From Tautonia sociabilis (GTDB lineage Bacteria; Planctomycetota; Planctomycetia; Isosphaerales; Isosphaeraceae): DNA of 64,000 nucleotides. A program made the translations under genes and the position numbers. The stretch lies in the NCBI RefSeq assembly GCF_003977685.1, contig NZ_RYZH01000022.1:41855-105854 (forward strand), written 5' to 3'. The notes below the pieces were generated by a model. It made no database searches and had not been told where the DNA came from. It saw only the letters and a program-made list of their open reading frames with translations. Positions 29,329-40,600 of this stretch are shown here, one piece after another; the stretch's first letter is position 1; each line of letters starts with the position of its first letter.

Positions 29329-32300
29329 ATGTCCCAGCCAAACCGCTCGCGGGCGAAGGCCACGGAGTCGCGCCGGCGTCCAAAGTACCGGTTCGAGGCC
29401 CTCCGTCCGCTGGAGGACCGGCAACTGCTGGCGCCGTACCTGTCGACCGTCGCCACGGACGTCGTCGTCACGCAGCCGGATACGACCCAGAACGTCTTCA
29501 ACGTGGACCTGAACCCCGGCGCCGCCCTCACCAACAGCGCCGCCCCGTACGTGGCCGTCTCGCAGCTGACCCCGCTGTCGAGCTTCGGCAACAACCTGGT
29601 CCGGATCGAGGCCGGGCCGGGAGGGGACTTCGGCAAGTCGGTCTACGCCATCACCCGGGGCATCAATTCCGGCTCCCCGCCAATCACCTCCGGCGGCCGT
29701 CCCGGCGTCATCTACCGGGTCGACCCGGCGACCGGCGACACCTCCGTCTTCTTCGACCTGAACACCGTGATCGACCAGATCGAGCCCGGAGCGACCGCCG
29801 CCAACTCCGCCGGCGCCGAGACGGGCCTGGTTAACTGGTACGACATCACCTTCGACGTGGAGGGCGTCTTCGACGGCCTGCCGTCGATGTTCGTCTCCTC
29901 GGTCGACCGCACCGATCCCCTCAAGAATTCCGTCTACCGGATCGCCCCCGACGGCACCTTCCTTGGCCTGTTCGTGGTGTACACCCAAGGGGTTGACGCC
30001 GGCAACCTCCAGCGCCGTCCCAGCGCCGTGCTCGTGCCGCCGGCCCAGCAGCAGGACTTCCTCCGCGGCCTGTTCGTCGGCTCCGGGACCAATCTCGGCA
30101 GCCCCGAGCCGATCCCCCCCGCCGGGAACAACACGCTCTTCTCCGCCCTGTTCTTCGACGCCAACGAGGTTTCCGGCACCACGATCGTCGACGGCGCCCC
30201 GTTCCCGATGGGAGTCTCGACGACCCCCCTGACCTACGGGCCCCAGGTCGCGTTGGCCTCGGCCAATTCGGACTACGCCTCGGACGTCTACTCCGCCTTC
30301 ACCGACTTCGGCCAGCCGGCGATCTCCGGCTTCAGCCCCGCCCTCCCCGGCTACAGCGGCCTCCAGGGGCTCAACGGCAATCTCCTGATCGGCAACGGCA
30401 ACGGGGTCAACGACAGCGCGACTCCCGACGCCGAGGGGGCGATCTCCACACCCTTCCGCCGGTTCCAGGACGCCGCCTTCGACGAGTTTGGGTTCTTCTC
30501 CTACGGGACGACCGTCACCCCGGGCACCGGCGGCGCGCTACCCGTCATCGGGACTCCGGTCTTCGCTGGCAGTCTCTTCGTCACCGACCTGGCGACCGGC
30601 CTGGCGACGACGATCACCCCGGTCGACCCTCTGCCGACCGACCCGGTCAACGTCCCGATCCAGGGCCCCGGCACGATCACCCTGCAGACGGACCCGGTCA
30701 GCGGGCAGGTCGTCGCCGTCCCGATTAACGGCAACACGACGGGGGGGAACGTCGGCGGCCGGGTGGTCCGGGTGCTCCCCGACGGCACCGTGACTCCCTT
30801 CGCCGAGGGCTTCAATACCTCCGGCCGGCAGGATTCGGGCGCCTTCGTCGAGTCGAGCCTGAGCATCACCTTCTCGGCCGACGGCACGACGCTGTACGTC
30901 TCCGACGGCGACGGCATCTGGCAGTTCAAGTCAACCCTGAGCCTGGCCTACTCCAACTCCGGCGAGCTCGTCGGCCTGGGCGATCTCCGGACCCTGGGCG
31001 TGCCGTTCCAGGGGGAGGATACGGCCGTCGCCGTGGTCGACTCGGGCATCGACGCCCAGACTCCTCAGCTCCGAGGCCGGGTCGCGCCGGGCACGAACGT
31101 CTTCACCGGCGGCCCTGGCAACGACGACCTGGCCGCCGGCAACGGCCACGGCACCCAGGTCGCTGGCGTCATCGCCCAGTTCGTCCCCGAGGCGACCCTG
31201 CTGCCGGTCAACGCCTTCAGCCCCTTGGCCTCCGGCACGACCAACCAGGCCTTCTACGACGCCATCCGATACGTCGCCGACACGCCGTTCGTCAACGACC
31301 CGGTGCGCCGGGGTCAGATTAACCGTGTCGTCGCGGCCAATTTCGGCTTGGGCACGATCGAAACCTTCGACACCGAGGGCACCGCCTTCCGGCAAAACAA
31401 GCAACTGGTCATCGCGCTGAAGAACCAGATGCAGCGGTTGCTGCACCGGGGAATCACTCCCGTGGCCGCCTCTGGCCAGTTCGGCGACCCGCAGGACCCG
31501 ACGATCGGGAACGTCAACGGCGAGCCGCTGCCGGCGATCCTCAGCGAGGTCGTGTCCGTCACCGGCTCCTACTCGTTCCCGTTCCGGCTCGGCCCGACGA
31601 CCCCGCCGACCGACCCGTCCCCCGGTCCGCTCGGCCGACTGCTGCCGCCCGCGTCGCTCGCTCCGGACGGCGCCACGCTTCCGGCCATCGCGGCCAACGA
31701 CCTGACGATCTACTCCGATCGTCTCCTCTCGGCCGCCAACCGGACGCACAAGACCGACTTCGCCGCACCGGCCTTGAACGTGCCGACCTATCGCCGCACC
31801 TTCATCGGTGACAACAACGACCACATGACGTTCACCGACGCGGGCACCTCGCTCTCCTCGGCCATGGTCACCGGCTCCTTCGCCATGCTGGCCTCGGCCC
31901 TGGAGTTCTACAACGATCTGGCCGTGACCGGTTCGACGGTCAACCCCTACCTGACGAACCCGGTCGACGCGAGAGCACTGAACTTCGGGTCGGGCTCGCT
32001 CCGGATCCTCGACGCCTACGCCAACCCTCACGGGATCAACTCGATCCTTCAGTGGACCGCCGTCCCGGCCCAGGATTCCGACATCCCCGGCGACGAGGTC
32101 GTCGACCAGATCCAGCCGTTCTCGCTCGGCTACCCGTCCTTCTACCGCGAGTTCTCCCGAGTCGACGTGGGGAACGCCATCGCGGCGATCGAAGGCTCGG
32201 TCGCGCTGCCCTACCTGTTCTCCACGGGGGCGATCAACCTGATCGACTCGAACAACAACGGCCTCATCACCGCCCAGGAGATCGAGAACTTCGTCAATTC

Positions 32301-33198
32301 CTCGAGCACGACCGGCATGCAGGAGGCCGGGGCGATGGCCCGGTTGCTCGGCGGGACCGCCCGAGTGACCGGCGAGAATGCCATCGACGGGCCGACGAAC
32401 TTCGTCACCGACGTCGTCAACGGCCCGATCTCCCCGCTCGGCCTGACCAGCCAGCTCGAGCAGCCCGGCGACCCCAACGTCTACCAGCGCCGGTTCAACT
32501 TCTTCGACTATGCCGCCGACGGCAAGCTCGACGGCGTCGTCTCGATCCAGCAGTTCGAGCTGCTCGCCCACACCCTGCTGCCGTCGCCGGACAGCTTCGT
32601 CATCACCGACCGCCAGCGCGGGTCGGCCGGCGGCTACCTCGTCGACGCCACCCCGGTCCGCAACTGGGCCGACTTCCAGCGCCTGCTGCCGACCTACGCT
32701 TTCGTGCCGCAGCAAATTGTCCGGCGGTTCCGGAACTACACCCCGACCCGCTTCGGGATCAATCGCGGCCTCGGCGTCAACGATCCGAACGCCGGTCCCT
32801 TCTACGCTCTCTTCGAGCAGAGCGCGCCGGCGAAGCCCTCTCGGGCGACTCGCACCGCCGCCGAACGGGCCCTGGCGACCCAGGCGAACTCGCAGGCCAC
32901 TCAGGAGTCCCCGACGGCCGAGGCCCCCGGCACCGGGACCTCGAACAATCAGTCGGGCAGTGGGTCGCAGAACGTCGGCATCCCCTCGTACTACGACCGC
33001 TACCTGAACGTCGCCCAGCGGACGCTCCAGGAACCCGGGCTCGTCCGCCCGGCCTCCTCGTCCTCCGGGTCGGAGACCTCGTCCACCTCGGCCCAGGACC
33101 CGACGGTCGTCGACGCGGTCCTCGGCCAGTTGGGCCAGAACGCGGGGAACACCCGGGTCCGGGACGCCCTCTCGAGGCTCCGCCCCAACCAGGGTTGA
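29329..33198 (+). CDS. Secreted S8 (subtilase) serine peptidase with planctomycete LEDR N-terminus
   Basis: The start ATG at 29329 has AAGGAG 9 nt upstream. The 1289-aa protein opens with a basic segment and RFEALRPLEDRQLLAPYL, the LEDR-type motif found at the N-terminus of many planctomycete exported proteins. Residues about 60-540 read as a beta-propeller-like domain. The subtilase domain follows with catalytic Asp571 (VVDSGID), His607 (GNGHGTQVAGV) and Ser841 (AGTSLSSAMVTG). The oxyanion-hole Asn appears replaced by Gln717 (PVAASGQFGD). After about residue 960 come EF-hand-like loops (DSNNNGLITAQEIENF and DYAADGKLDGVVSI) and a Ser/Thr/Ala-rich disordered tail. It is probably surface-attached or secreted. 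Confidence 0.88.
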   Translation: MSQPNRSRAKATESRRRPKYRFEALRPLEDRQLLAPYLSTVATDVVVTQPDTTQNVFNVDLNPGAALTNSAAPYVAVSQLTPLSSFGNNLVRIEAGPGGDFGKSVYAITRGINSGSPPITSGGRPGVIYRVDPATGDTSVFFDLNTVIDQIEPGATAANSAGAETGLVNWYDITFDVEGVFDGLPSMFVSSVDRTDPLKNSVYRIAPDGTFLGLFVVYTQGVDAGNLQRRPSAVLVPPAQQQDFLRGLFVGSGTNLGSPEPIPPAGNNTLFSALFFDANEVSGTTIVDGAPFPMGVSTTPLTYGPQVALASANSDYASDVYSAFTDFGQPAISGFSPALPGYSGLQGLNGNLLIGNGNGVNDSATPDAEGAISTPFRRFQDAAFDEFGFFSYGTTVTPGTGGALPVIGTPVFAGSLFVTDLATGLATTITPVDPLPTDPVNVPIQGPGTITLQTDPVSGQVVAVPINGNTTGGNVGGRVVRVLPDGTVTPFAEGFNTSGRQDSGAFVESSLSITFSADGTTLYVSDGDGIWQFKSTLSLAYSNSGELVGLGDLRTLGVPFQGEDTAVAVVDSGIDAQTPQLRGRVAPGTNVFTGGPGNDDLAAGNGHGTQVAGVIAQFVPEATLLPVNAFSPLASGTTNQAFYDAIRYVADTPFVNDPVRRGQINRVVAANFGLGTIETFDTEGTAFRQNKQLVIALKNQMQRLLHRGITPVAASGQFGDPQDPTIGNVNGEPLPAILSEVVSVTGSYSFPFRLGPTTPPTDPSPGPLGRLLPPASLAPDGATLPAIAANDLTIYSDRLLSAANRTHKTDFAAPALNVPTYRRTFIGDNNDHMTFTDAGTSLSSAMVTGSFAMLASALEFYNDLAVTGSTVNPYLTNPVDARALNFGSGSLRILDAYANPHGINSILQWTAVPAQDSDIPGDEVVDQIQPFSLGYPSFYREFSRVDVGNAIAAIEGSVALPYLFSTGAINLIDSNNNGLITAQEIENFVNSSSTTGMQEAGAMARLLGGTARVTGENAIDGPTNFVTDVVNGPISPLGLTSQLEQPGDPNVYQRRFNFFDYAADGKLDGVVSIQQFELLAHTLLPSPDSFVITDRQRGSAGGYLVDATPVRNWADFQRLLPTYAFVPQQIVRRFRNYTPTRFGINRGLGVNDPNAGPFYALFEQSAPAKPSRATRTAAERALATQANSQATQESPTAEAPGTGTSNNQSGSGSQNVGIPSYYDRYLNVAQRTLQEPGLVRPASSSSGSETSSTSAQDPTVVDAVLGQLGQNAGNTRVRDALSRLRPNQG

Positions 33199-33224
33199 TC
33201 CCTTCGCTCCCAACGATTCCCCAG

Positions 33225-33256
33225 ACGCCGGCCGCCCGTTCGAGGGTGGCCGGCGT
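33225..33256 (+). terminator. Terminator of the subtilase gene
   Basis: Arms ACGCCGGCC (33225-33233) and GGCCGGCGT (33248-33256) are perfect. The 14-nt loop can itself pair (GCCC/GGGT), giving a 13-bp stem with a 6-nt loop, 27 nt past the stop. It is followed by TCGTCGTTCC. Confidence 0.6.
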
Positions 33257-33392
33257 TCGTCGTTCCCGAGATCGGGCCCCCACCGATGGCGCCTTGACCG
33301 CAACTCGGCGGGCCCGCTCTGATAGATCCGCCCGGGGCCCGCTCGACACCCCGGCCCTCGTTGTTTGACCCGAGAACCGCCCCGGGGCCGCC

Positions 33393-34625
33393 ATGCCGAT
33401 CTCCTTCGAGTGCGACCAGTGCCGCCGACCCTATCAGGTCGATGACAGCCTCGCGGGGAAACGCGTCCGCTGCAAGCAATGCGAACATCCGATCGTCATC
33501 CCCAGCGCCTCGCCGTCCTCGGATCCCCTGTCCGACTCGCTCGCGCGTGCCGATGACCGCGAGATCGGCCAGGCCGCTCCCAGTTCCAACCTCGGGTCCT
33601 CCAGGCCCGAGCTCCACGCCTCACCGGCTTCCGGCGCCGAGGACCCCGACGGCGTTGCGATCGACCGACCGATCCGCCCCGTCTCCGACTGGGCCAATCG
33701 GGTCAAGACCGAGATCGACAAGGTGTACGTCGGCCAGCGCGAGCTGGTCCGCGGCCTGCTGATCGCCCTGCTCGCCGAGGGGCATGTGCTGATCGAGAGC
33801 GTGCCGGGACTGGGCAAGACGCTGCTGGTCCGCGTGCTCGGGCGCATCCTCGGCTGCGGCTTCAACCGCATCCAGTTCACGCCCGACCTGATGCCGTCGG
33901 ACATCACCGGCACCTCGATCTTCGAGGAGCACACCGGCCAGTTCCGCTTCCGTCCCGGCCCCGTCTTCACCCAGCTTCTGCTGGCCGACGAGATCAACCG
34001 CTCCCCCGCCAAGACGCATGCGGCCCTGCTGGAGATCATGCAGGAGGCCCGAGTCACCGTCGACGGTCAGGAGCACATCCTCGACCCGCCGTTCCTGGTC
34101 CTAGCGACGCAGAACCCGATCGAGTCCGAGGGGACATATCACCTCCCCGAGGCCCAGCTCGACCGCTTCCTCTTCAAGCTCGTCGCCGATTACCCCTCCC
34201 CCCAAGAGGAAACCGAGATCCTTCGCCTGCATACCGAGGGGAAGAGCCCCGAGTCGATCCTCTCCGACCGAGTCGCGACCGTGACCGGCCCCAGCGAGGT
34301 GCTGGAAATGCAGCGTCACTGCGCTCGAGTGCTCGTCGACGACCGCCTGCTCGACTACATCGCCGCGATCGTCCGCCGGACCCGAGAGTGGCCCGCCTTC
34401 GCCATCGGCGCCTCCCCCCGGGCCGGGGTCGCCGTGCTCCGAGGAGCCCGGGCGGCGGCGGCGCTGGAGGGGAGGGAGTTCGTCGTGCCGGACGACGTGA
34501 TCGAGGTCGCCGTCCCCGCCCTCCGCCATCGAGTGATCCTCACCCCCGAGGCCGAGATCGAGGGAAGGAAGATCGACGACCTGCTCGTCGACCTCCTTCG
34601 AACCGTGGAGGTCCCCAGGAAATGA
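33393..34625 (+). CDS. MoxR-family AAA+ ATPase with N-terminal zinc ribbon
   Basis: The first 35 residues form a ribbon, ECDQCRRPYQVDDSLAGK followed by VRCKQC, with CxxC pairs. A disordered linker to about residue 85 follows, then the MoxR core: VYVGQRELVRGLLIALLAEGH, Walker A ESVPGLGKTLLVR, Walker B LLLADEINRSPAKTHAALLE, sensor ATQNPIESEGTYHLPEAQLDRF and the C-terminal lid (GASPRAGVAVLRGARA). MoxR proteins act as chaperones for VWA-domain or other metal-containing targets and usually sit next to DUF58/VWA genes. None is present here, because uvrA converges 15 bp away. The 410-aa product is cytoplasmic. Confidence 0.92.
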   Translation: MPISFECDQCRRPYQVDDSLAGKRVRCKQCEHPIVIPSASPSSDPLSDSLARADDREIGQAAPSSNLGSSRPELHASPASGAEDPDGVAIDRPIRPVSDWANRVKTEIDKVYVGQRELVRGLLIALLAEGHVLIESVPGLGKTLLVRVLGRILGCGFNRIQFTPDLMPSDITGTSIFEEHTGQFRFRPGPVFTQLLLADEINRSPAKTHAALLEIMQEARVTVDGQEHILDPPFLVLATQNPIESEGTYHLPEAQLDRFLFKLVADYPSPQEETEILRLHTEGKSPESILSDRVATVTGPSEVLEMQRHCARVLVDDRLLDYIAAIVRRTREWPAFAIGASPRAGVAVLRGARAAAALEGREFVVPDDVIEVAVPALRHRVILTPEAEIEGRKIDDLLVDLLRTVEVPRK

Positions 34626-34640
34626 CCCCTCCCCTCCTCC

Positions 34641-37600
34641 TCATCGCCGGCCCGTCGCGCTGAGCAGCGCCCGAGTCCGTTCCTTGGCATCCCCCCAGGG
34701 GTCGACCGCCCCTCGGCCGAGGTAGGCGTCGGCCAGCCTTCTCAGCAGGGCGTCGAAGGCCGGGGTGGACAGCTCCTCCGCCGAATGAGCGGCGATCACC
34801 AGCTCGCTGGAGGTCGTTGTGACCGGGCCGATCGACACCCGGGGAAGATCGCAGAGGACCGGCGTCGCCAGGCGGTCGAACGGCTGCAGGCCGAGTTCCT
34901 TCTGGATCGAGGTGGGCGAGAAGCCCGAACCGTTGGGAAACCGGAATCGGAGCAGCAGGTACCATTCGAAGCCGGTGCTCGCCTCGAAGAAGGGCGGGAC
35001 TCCAGGGCCCGGAGCCTTCCCGGAGATCCGAACGAGCGTCCGCTTCGACCAGTCCGGCTCGGAGAAGCCCTCAATCGCTGCGATCCTGTCAACCACAAGC
35101 CCTAGCGCCTCGCCGTCCCATCGGGCCGGCTTGCCGGTCCGGGTGACGCGGTCCCGGGTGTGCCAGCGCCGGCCGTCGGTTTCCCAGGGCGGGGCGACCG
35201 CCTGGTCCTCGCCGAGCGCCTCGGCCGCCTTCCTCGCCTCGGCCAGCTCGCGGCGGGCGGCGGCGACCGGGTCGTACCGCGGCCGATCGGCGACGGGCCC
35301 CGCCTCCAGCACCGGCTTCAGGACCGCCCCCGTCAGGCTCCGCTTCGCCCGCACGATCTCCTCCGGAGGCCCGGCCGCGACGACCGAGCCCCCTCGCTCG
35401 CCGGCCTCGGGCCCGATGTCGACCACCCAGTCGGCGGTCTTGATCACATCGAGGTTGTGCTCGATGATGACGACCGTGTTTCCCAGGTCGGCGAGCCGAT
35501 GGATCACGTCGAGCAGCTTGCGGACGTCGTCGGCATGGAGGCCCGTGGTCGGCTCGTCCAAGATGTACAGCGTTTTGCCGGTCTGGGGCCGAGCCAGTTC
35601 GGCGGCGAGCTTGATCCGCTGCGCTTCCCCTCCCGAGAGGGTTGGCGCCGGCTGGCCGAGCGGCAGGTAGCCGAGCCCGACGTCGTGCAACGTCTGCAAC
35701 ACCCTTCGCAGCTTCGGCACCGCCGCGAACAGCTCCAGCGCCGCGTCGACCTTCAGCTCCAGCACCTCGGCGATCGACTTGCCCCGGTAGGTGACCGTCA
35801 GCGTCTCTCTTGTGTACCGGGAGCCGCCGCACGACTCGCAGGACACCCAGACGTCGGGGAGGAAGTGCATCTCGATCCGCTTCTGCCCGGCCCCCTCGCA
35901 CGCTTCACAGCGGCCTCCAGGGATGTTGAAGCTGAACCGGCCGGGCCCGTATCCCCGGATCTTGGCCTCGGGAAGCCGGGCGAAGAGCTCGCGCATCAGG
36001 TCGAAGGCACCGGTGTAGGTCGCCGGGGTCGAGTTCGGCGTGCCGCCGATTGGCGACTGGTCCACGCTGATGACCTTGTCGATCCGATCGAGCCCCTCGA
36101 TCGCCTCGTGCCGTCCTGGCGTCACCTGGGAGCGGTGCAACGCCTGTGAGCACGCCTTCATCAACACGTCTTCGACCAGCGAACTCTTCCCCGAGCCGCT
36201 CACCCCCGAGACGACCGTGACCGCTCCGATCGGGAAGGCCACGTCGATCCCCTTGAGGTTGTGGTGCCTCGCCCCCCGGACCACCAGCGCTGGCCCGTCG
36301 CACGGCCTCCGGTTCGAGGGGATCGGGATGCTCGCCTTCCCCGCCAGGTATCGGCCGGTGAGCGACCGAGCCGCCTTCTTCACCCGGGCCGGAGCACCGG
36401 CTGCCGTCACCCGGCCTCCCCCGTCTCCCGAGCCGGGCCCGAGGTCGATGAGGTGGTCGGCCGCCTCGATCACCTCTCGGTCGTGCTCGACCAGCACCAG
36501 CGTGTTTCCCAGGTCGCGCAGGCGCCTCAGTGCCCCCAGCAGGCGGGCGTTGTCCCTCGGGTGCAGACCGATTGTCGGCTCGTCCAGCACGTAGAGAACC
36601 CCGGTCAGGCCGCTGCCGATCTGGCTGGCCAGGCGGATCCGTTGGCTCTCGCCGCCGGAGAGCGTCGGGGCCGACCGGGAGAGCGAGAGATAATCCAAAC
36701 CCACGTCGACCAGGAACCTCAAGCGGTCCCGGATCTCCCGGATCAGGTCGCCCGCGATGTGCCGCTCGTCTCCCGAGAGCTTCAAGCCCTTGAAGAAGGT
36801 GTATGCCCGCCCGAGGGGACAGTTGCTCACTTGATCGATCGTGAACCCCTTGAAGCGGACGGCCGCCGCGTCGTCCCTCAGCCGGCCCCCCATGCAGGTC
36901 GAGCAGGAAGCCTCGGCGACCAGACCCCGCAGCTTGGCCCGGTAGAGGTACGAGAGCCGTCCTGCCTCCTCCAGCGCTGGGAAGAGCCCCTTGTACTGGA
37001 ACCGGAACCCGGGCGATTCGGCGGAGGCCGGCACCTCGAACCAGTGCTCCCCGGATCCGTGGAGGATCATCCGGCGATGCCGGGCCTCCAGCTCGTCGAA
37101 GGGGGAGTCCGGGTCGATCCCCAGGGACCGGGCCATCGCCTCGATCATCCGGGCGAAGGTCGGGTTCTGATCGATCGCCGGCCAGACCACGACGGCCCCT
37201 CCCCGGAGGCTCTTGCGGCCGTCGGGGATCAGAGCGGCGGGATCCGCCCCGAGCTGGACGCCCAGCCCTTCGCACGAGGGGCACCATCCGATCGGGCTGT
37301 TGAACGAGAAGTGGTGCGGCGACAGCTCCTCGAAGCTTCGGCCGCATCCCTCGCACGAGCGATGCTGGCTGAACCGTCGGACGGGCCAGCGGGCTTCGTC
37401 GGCCTTGTCCCCCACCTTCGCCACCAGAACCACGCCCCGGCCCAGGTCCAGCGCCGCCTCGACCGCGTCGGCCAGCCTCGACCGCGTCGAGCGGCGGACG
37501 ACCGCCCGGTCGACGACCACCTCGATCCGATGCCGCTGCCTCCGGTTGAGCGTCGGAGGCTCGTCCAGGCTGTGCGAGACGCCGTCAACCCGCACCCGGG

Positions 37601-40600
37601 CGAAGCCGGAGCCGCGCAGCTCGTCCCAGAGCGGGGCGTAGTCGTCCCCCTCCTTGCGATCGACCGGCGCCATGATGGAGATGCGGGTCCCCTCCGGGTG
37701 GTGGAGGATCTTCTCCACGATCTCGTCGGAGGTCTGCGTGCCGACCGGGGTGCCGCACGAGGGGCAGTGCATGTGCCCGAGCCGGGCGTAGAGGATCCGC
37801 AAGTAATCGTGGATCTCGGTCACGGTGCCGACCGTCGACCTCGGGCTCTTGCTCGTGGTCTTCTGCTCGATGCTGATCGCCGGAGACAGCCCGGTGACGC
37901 GCTCCACCTTCGGCTTCTGCAACGGCGAGAGGAACTGGCGGGCGTAGCTGGAGAGGCTCTCGACGTAGCGCCGCTGCCCCTCGGCGTACAGGGTGTCCAT
38001 CGCCAGCGAGCTCTTGCCCGACCCGCTCGGCCCGCTGCAAACCGTCATCCGATTGCGAGGGATGCGGACGTCGATCCCCTTGAGGTTGTGCTGGCTCGCC
38101 CCCTCGATCGAGATCTCCTTCAGCTCCGCCGCTCCGGCCTTCCTCGGCGTGCCGTTCCTCGAATGCTCCGGCACTCCCACCGGCCCTGAGAGCACTCTCG
38201 CCAGCGCCCGGCCGGTGTGACTCTCCGGAACGGCCGCCACGTGCTCCGGGGTCCCCTCGGCGACGATCCGGCCGCCACCAGCGCCCCCCTCGGGGCCGAG
38301 GTCGATGATCCAGTCGGCGGTCTTGATCACGTCTAGGTTGTGCTCGATGACCACCACCGTGTTCCCCTGCTCGACGAAGCCGTGCAGCACGTCGAGCAGG
38401 CGGCGGATGTCCTCGAAGTGCAGGCCGGTGGTCGGCTCGTCCAGGACGTAGAGCGTCTTGCCCGTCCCCTTCTTGACCAGCTCCCTCGCCAGCTTGATTC
38501 GCTGCGCCTCTCCTCCGGAGAGCGTCGGCGAGGGCTGGCCGAGCTTCAGGTAGTCGAGCCCCACGTCGTGCAGGGTCCGGAGCATCGCCTCGATCTTCGG
38601 GATATTGGCGAAGTGTTCCAGCGCCTCCTGGACGTCCATCTCCAGGACGTCGCTGATGCTCTTGCCCTTGAAGCGGCAGTGGAGCGTCTCCCGGTTGAAC
38701 CGGTGCCCCTCGCAGACCGGGCAGGTCACCCAGACGTCGGCCAGGAAGTCCATCTCCAGCCGGTTCGAGCCGTTCCCCTCGCACGCCTCGCAGCGGCCTC
38801 CGGGGACGTTGAAGCTGAACCGGCCGGGCTTGTAGCCCCGGGTCTTGGATTCAGGCAGCTTCGTATACAGATCCCGGATCTCGTCGAAGAGTTTGATGTA
38901 CGTCGCCGCGTTCGACCTCGGCGTCCGGCCGATGGGGGACTGGTCGATGTCGATGATCTTGTCGAGCTGGTCGACCCCCTCGATCCGATCGTGCCGTCCG
39001 GGCTCGACCTTCGCGCCGTTGAGGTCCCGGGCGAGCGCGTCGCGGAGGATGTCCCTCACCAGTGAGCTCTTCCCCGACCCGGAGACCCCCGTCACGCAGA
39101 CGAACCGGCCGATCGGCAGGGAAACGTCCACTCCCCTCAGGTTGTTCTGCCGGGCCCCGACGATCCGAAGCCAACGATCCGACGCCCCCCTCCGCTCCTC
39201 GGGCACCGCGATCATCTTCCGGCCCGAGAGGTACTGGCCGGTCACGCTCCTCGGGTTCCTCGCCACCGAGCAGAGGTCTCCCCGAGCCACCACCTGGCCG
39301 CCCTTGATGCCGGGCCCGGGGCCGAAGTCGACGATCAGGTCGGCGGCCCGCATCGTGTCCTCGTCGTGCTCGACCACGACGACGGTGTTGCCGATGTCCC
39401 GCAGCCGCTGGAGCGTCGCGATGAGCCGGTCGTTGTCCCTCGGATGCAGGCCGATCGACGGCTCGTCCAGGATGTAGAGCACCCCGACGAGCCCGGCGCC
39501 CACCTGACTCGCCAGCCGGATCCGCTGCGCCTCTCCTCCGGAGAGCGTCGGCGCCGAGCGGTCCAGCGTCAGGTACTCCAGGCCGACGTCCGTGAGGAAC
39601 GTCAACCTCCCCCGGATCTCCTTCAGCAGCTCCTCGGCAATCCTCATCGAGAGGGGGTCGAGCGGCTCCGGCAGACTGTCCGAGCCGCCGCCCTCGCCTC
39701 CCGAGAGCGCGTCGAACCATCGGGAGAGGGTGCCGAGGTCCATCGCCTCCAGCTCTGGCAGCGACCGCCCTCCGACCAGGACCGAGCGCGCCCGATCGTT
39801 GAGCCGGGCACCGCCGCAGTCGGGGCAGGTCATGCTTCTCATGTACGGCTCGAGAGCGGCTCGGTGGGGCCCGCCCTGGGAGCCTCGGTATTTCTCCAGC
39901 AGCTCGACGGCGATTCCCTTCCACGATCCCGCGTGCGACCAGTGCCTTCCCCGGTTCCGCCACCGGTAGACGATCGTGCGGTCGCCGGTGCCGAAGAGCC
40001 AGGCCGATCGGTGCTCCGGCGAGAGCTCCTCCCAGGGGGTCCTGAGCAGCGCCCCCTTCTTCAGCCCCTCCCCCTCGGCCTCGAGGTTGGCGGCGAACCC
40101 TTCGTACAGATGCCGCTTCCACTTGCCCAGCGTCTTCACGGGGCCGATCGGCGCGATCGCCCCGTCCCAGACCGACCGCGAGGGATCCGGCACCAGCAGC
40201 TCGGGGTCGAAATCGTGCCGCACACCGAGACCGTCGCACGAGGAGCACATCCCCTGCGGGCTGTTGAAGCTGAAGAGCTGAGGGCTGGGAGCGTCGAATC
40301 CGATGCCGCAGGAGGCGCAGGCGTACCGCGACGAGAGGACCAGATCCGGCCGGTCCTCGACCGCCACGATCACCGTTTCGTCCCCCAGCCTCAAGGCCGC
40401 CTCGACCGCCTCCGCCAGCCGGGGACGGGCCGACGGCCCGAGCTTGATCCGATCGATCACCACCTCGATGTCGTGCTTGACCTGCCGGTCCAGACTCGGC
40501 GGGTCGGACAGGGTGACGATCCGGCCGTCGACTCGGACGCGGACGTAGCCGGCCCGGGAGAGTTCGGCGAAGCGGTCGCGATGCTCCCCCTTCTGGCCTC

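Noticed and set aside
31559..33303. Long minus-strand ORF opposite the subtilase
   Set aside because: Low-complexity Gly/Arg/Val/Asp shadow of the LEDR subtilase, whose motifs and ribosome site are clear.
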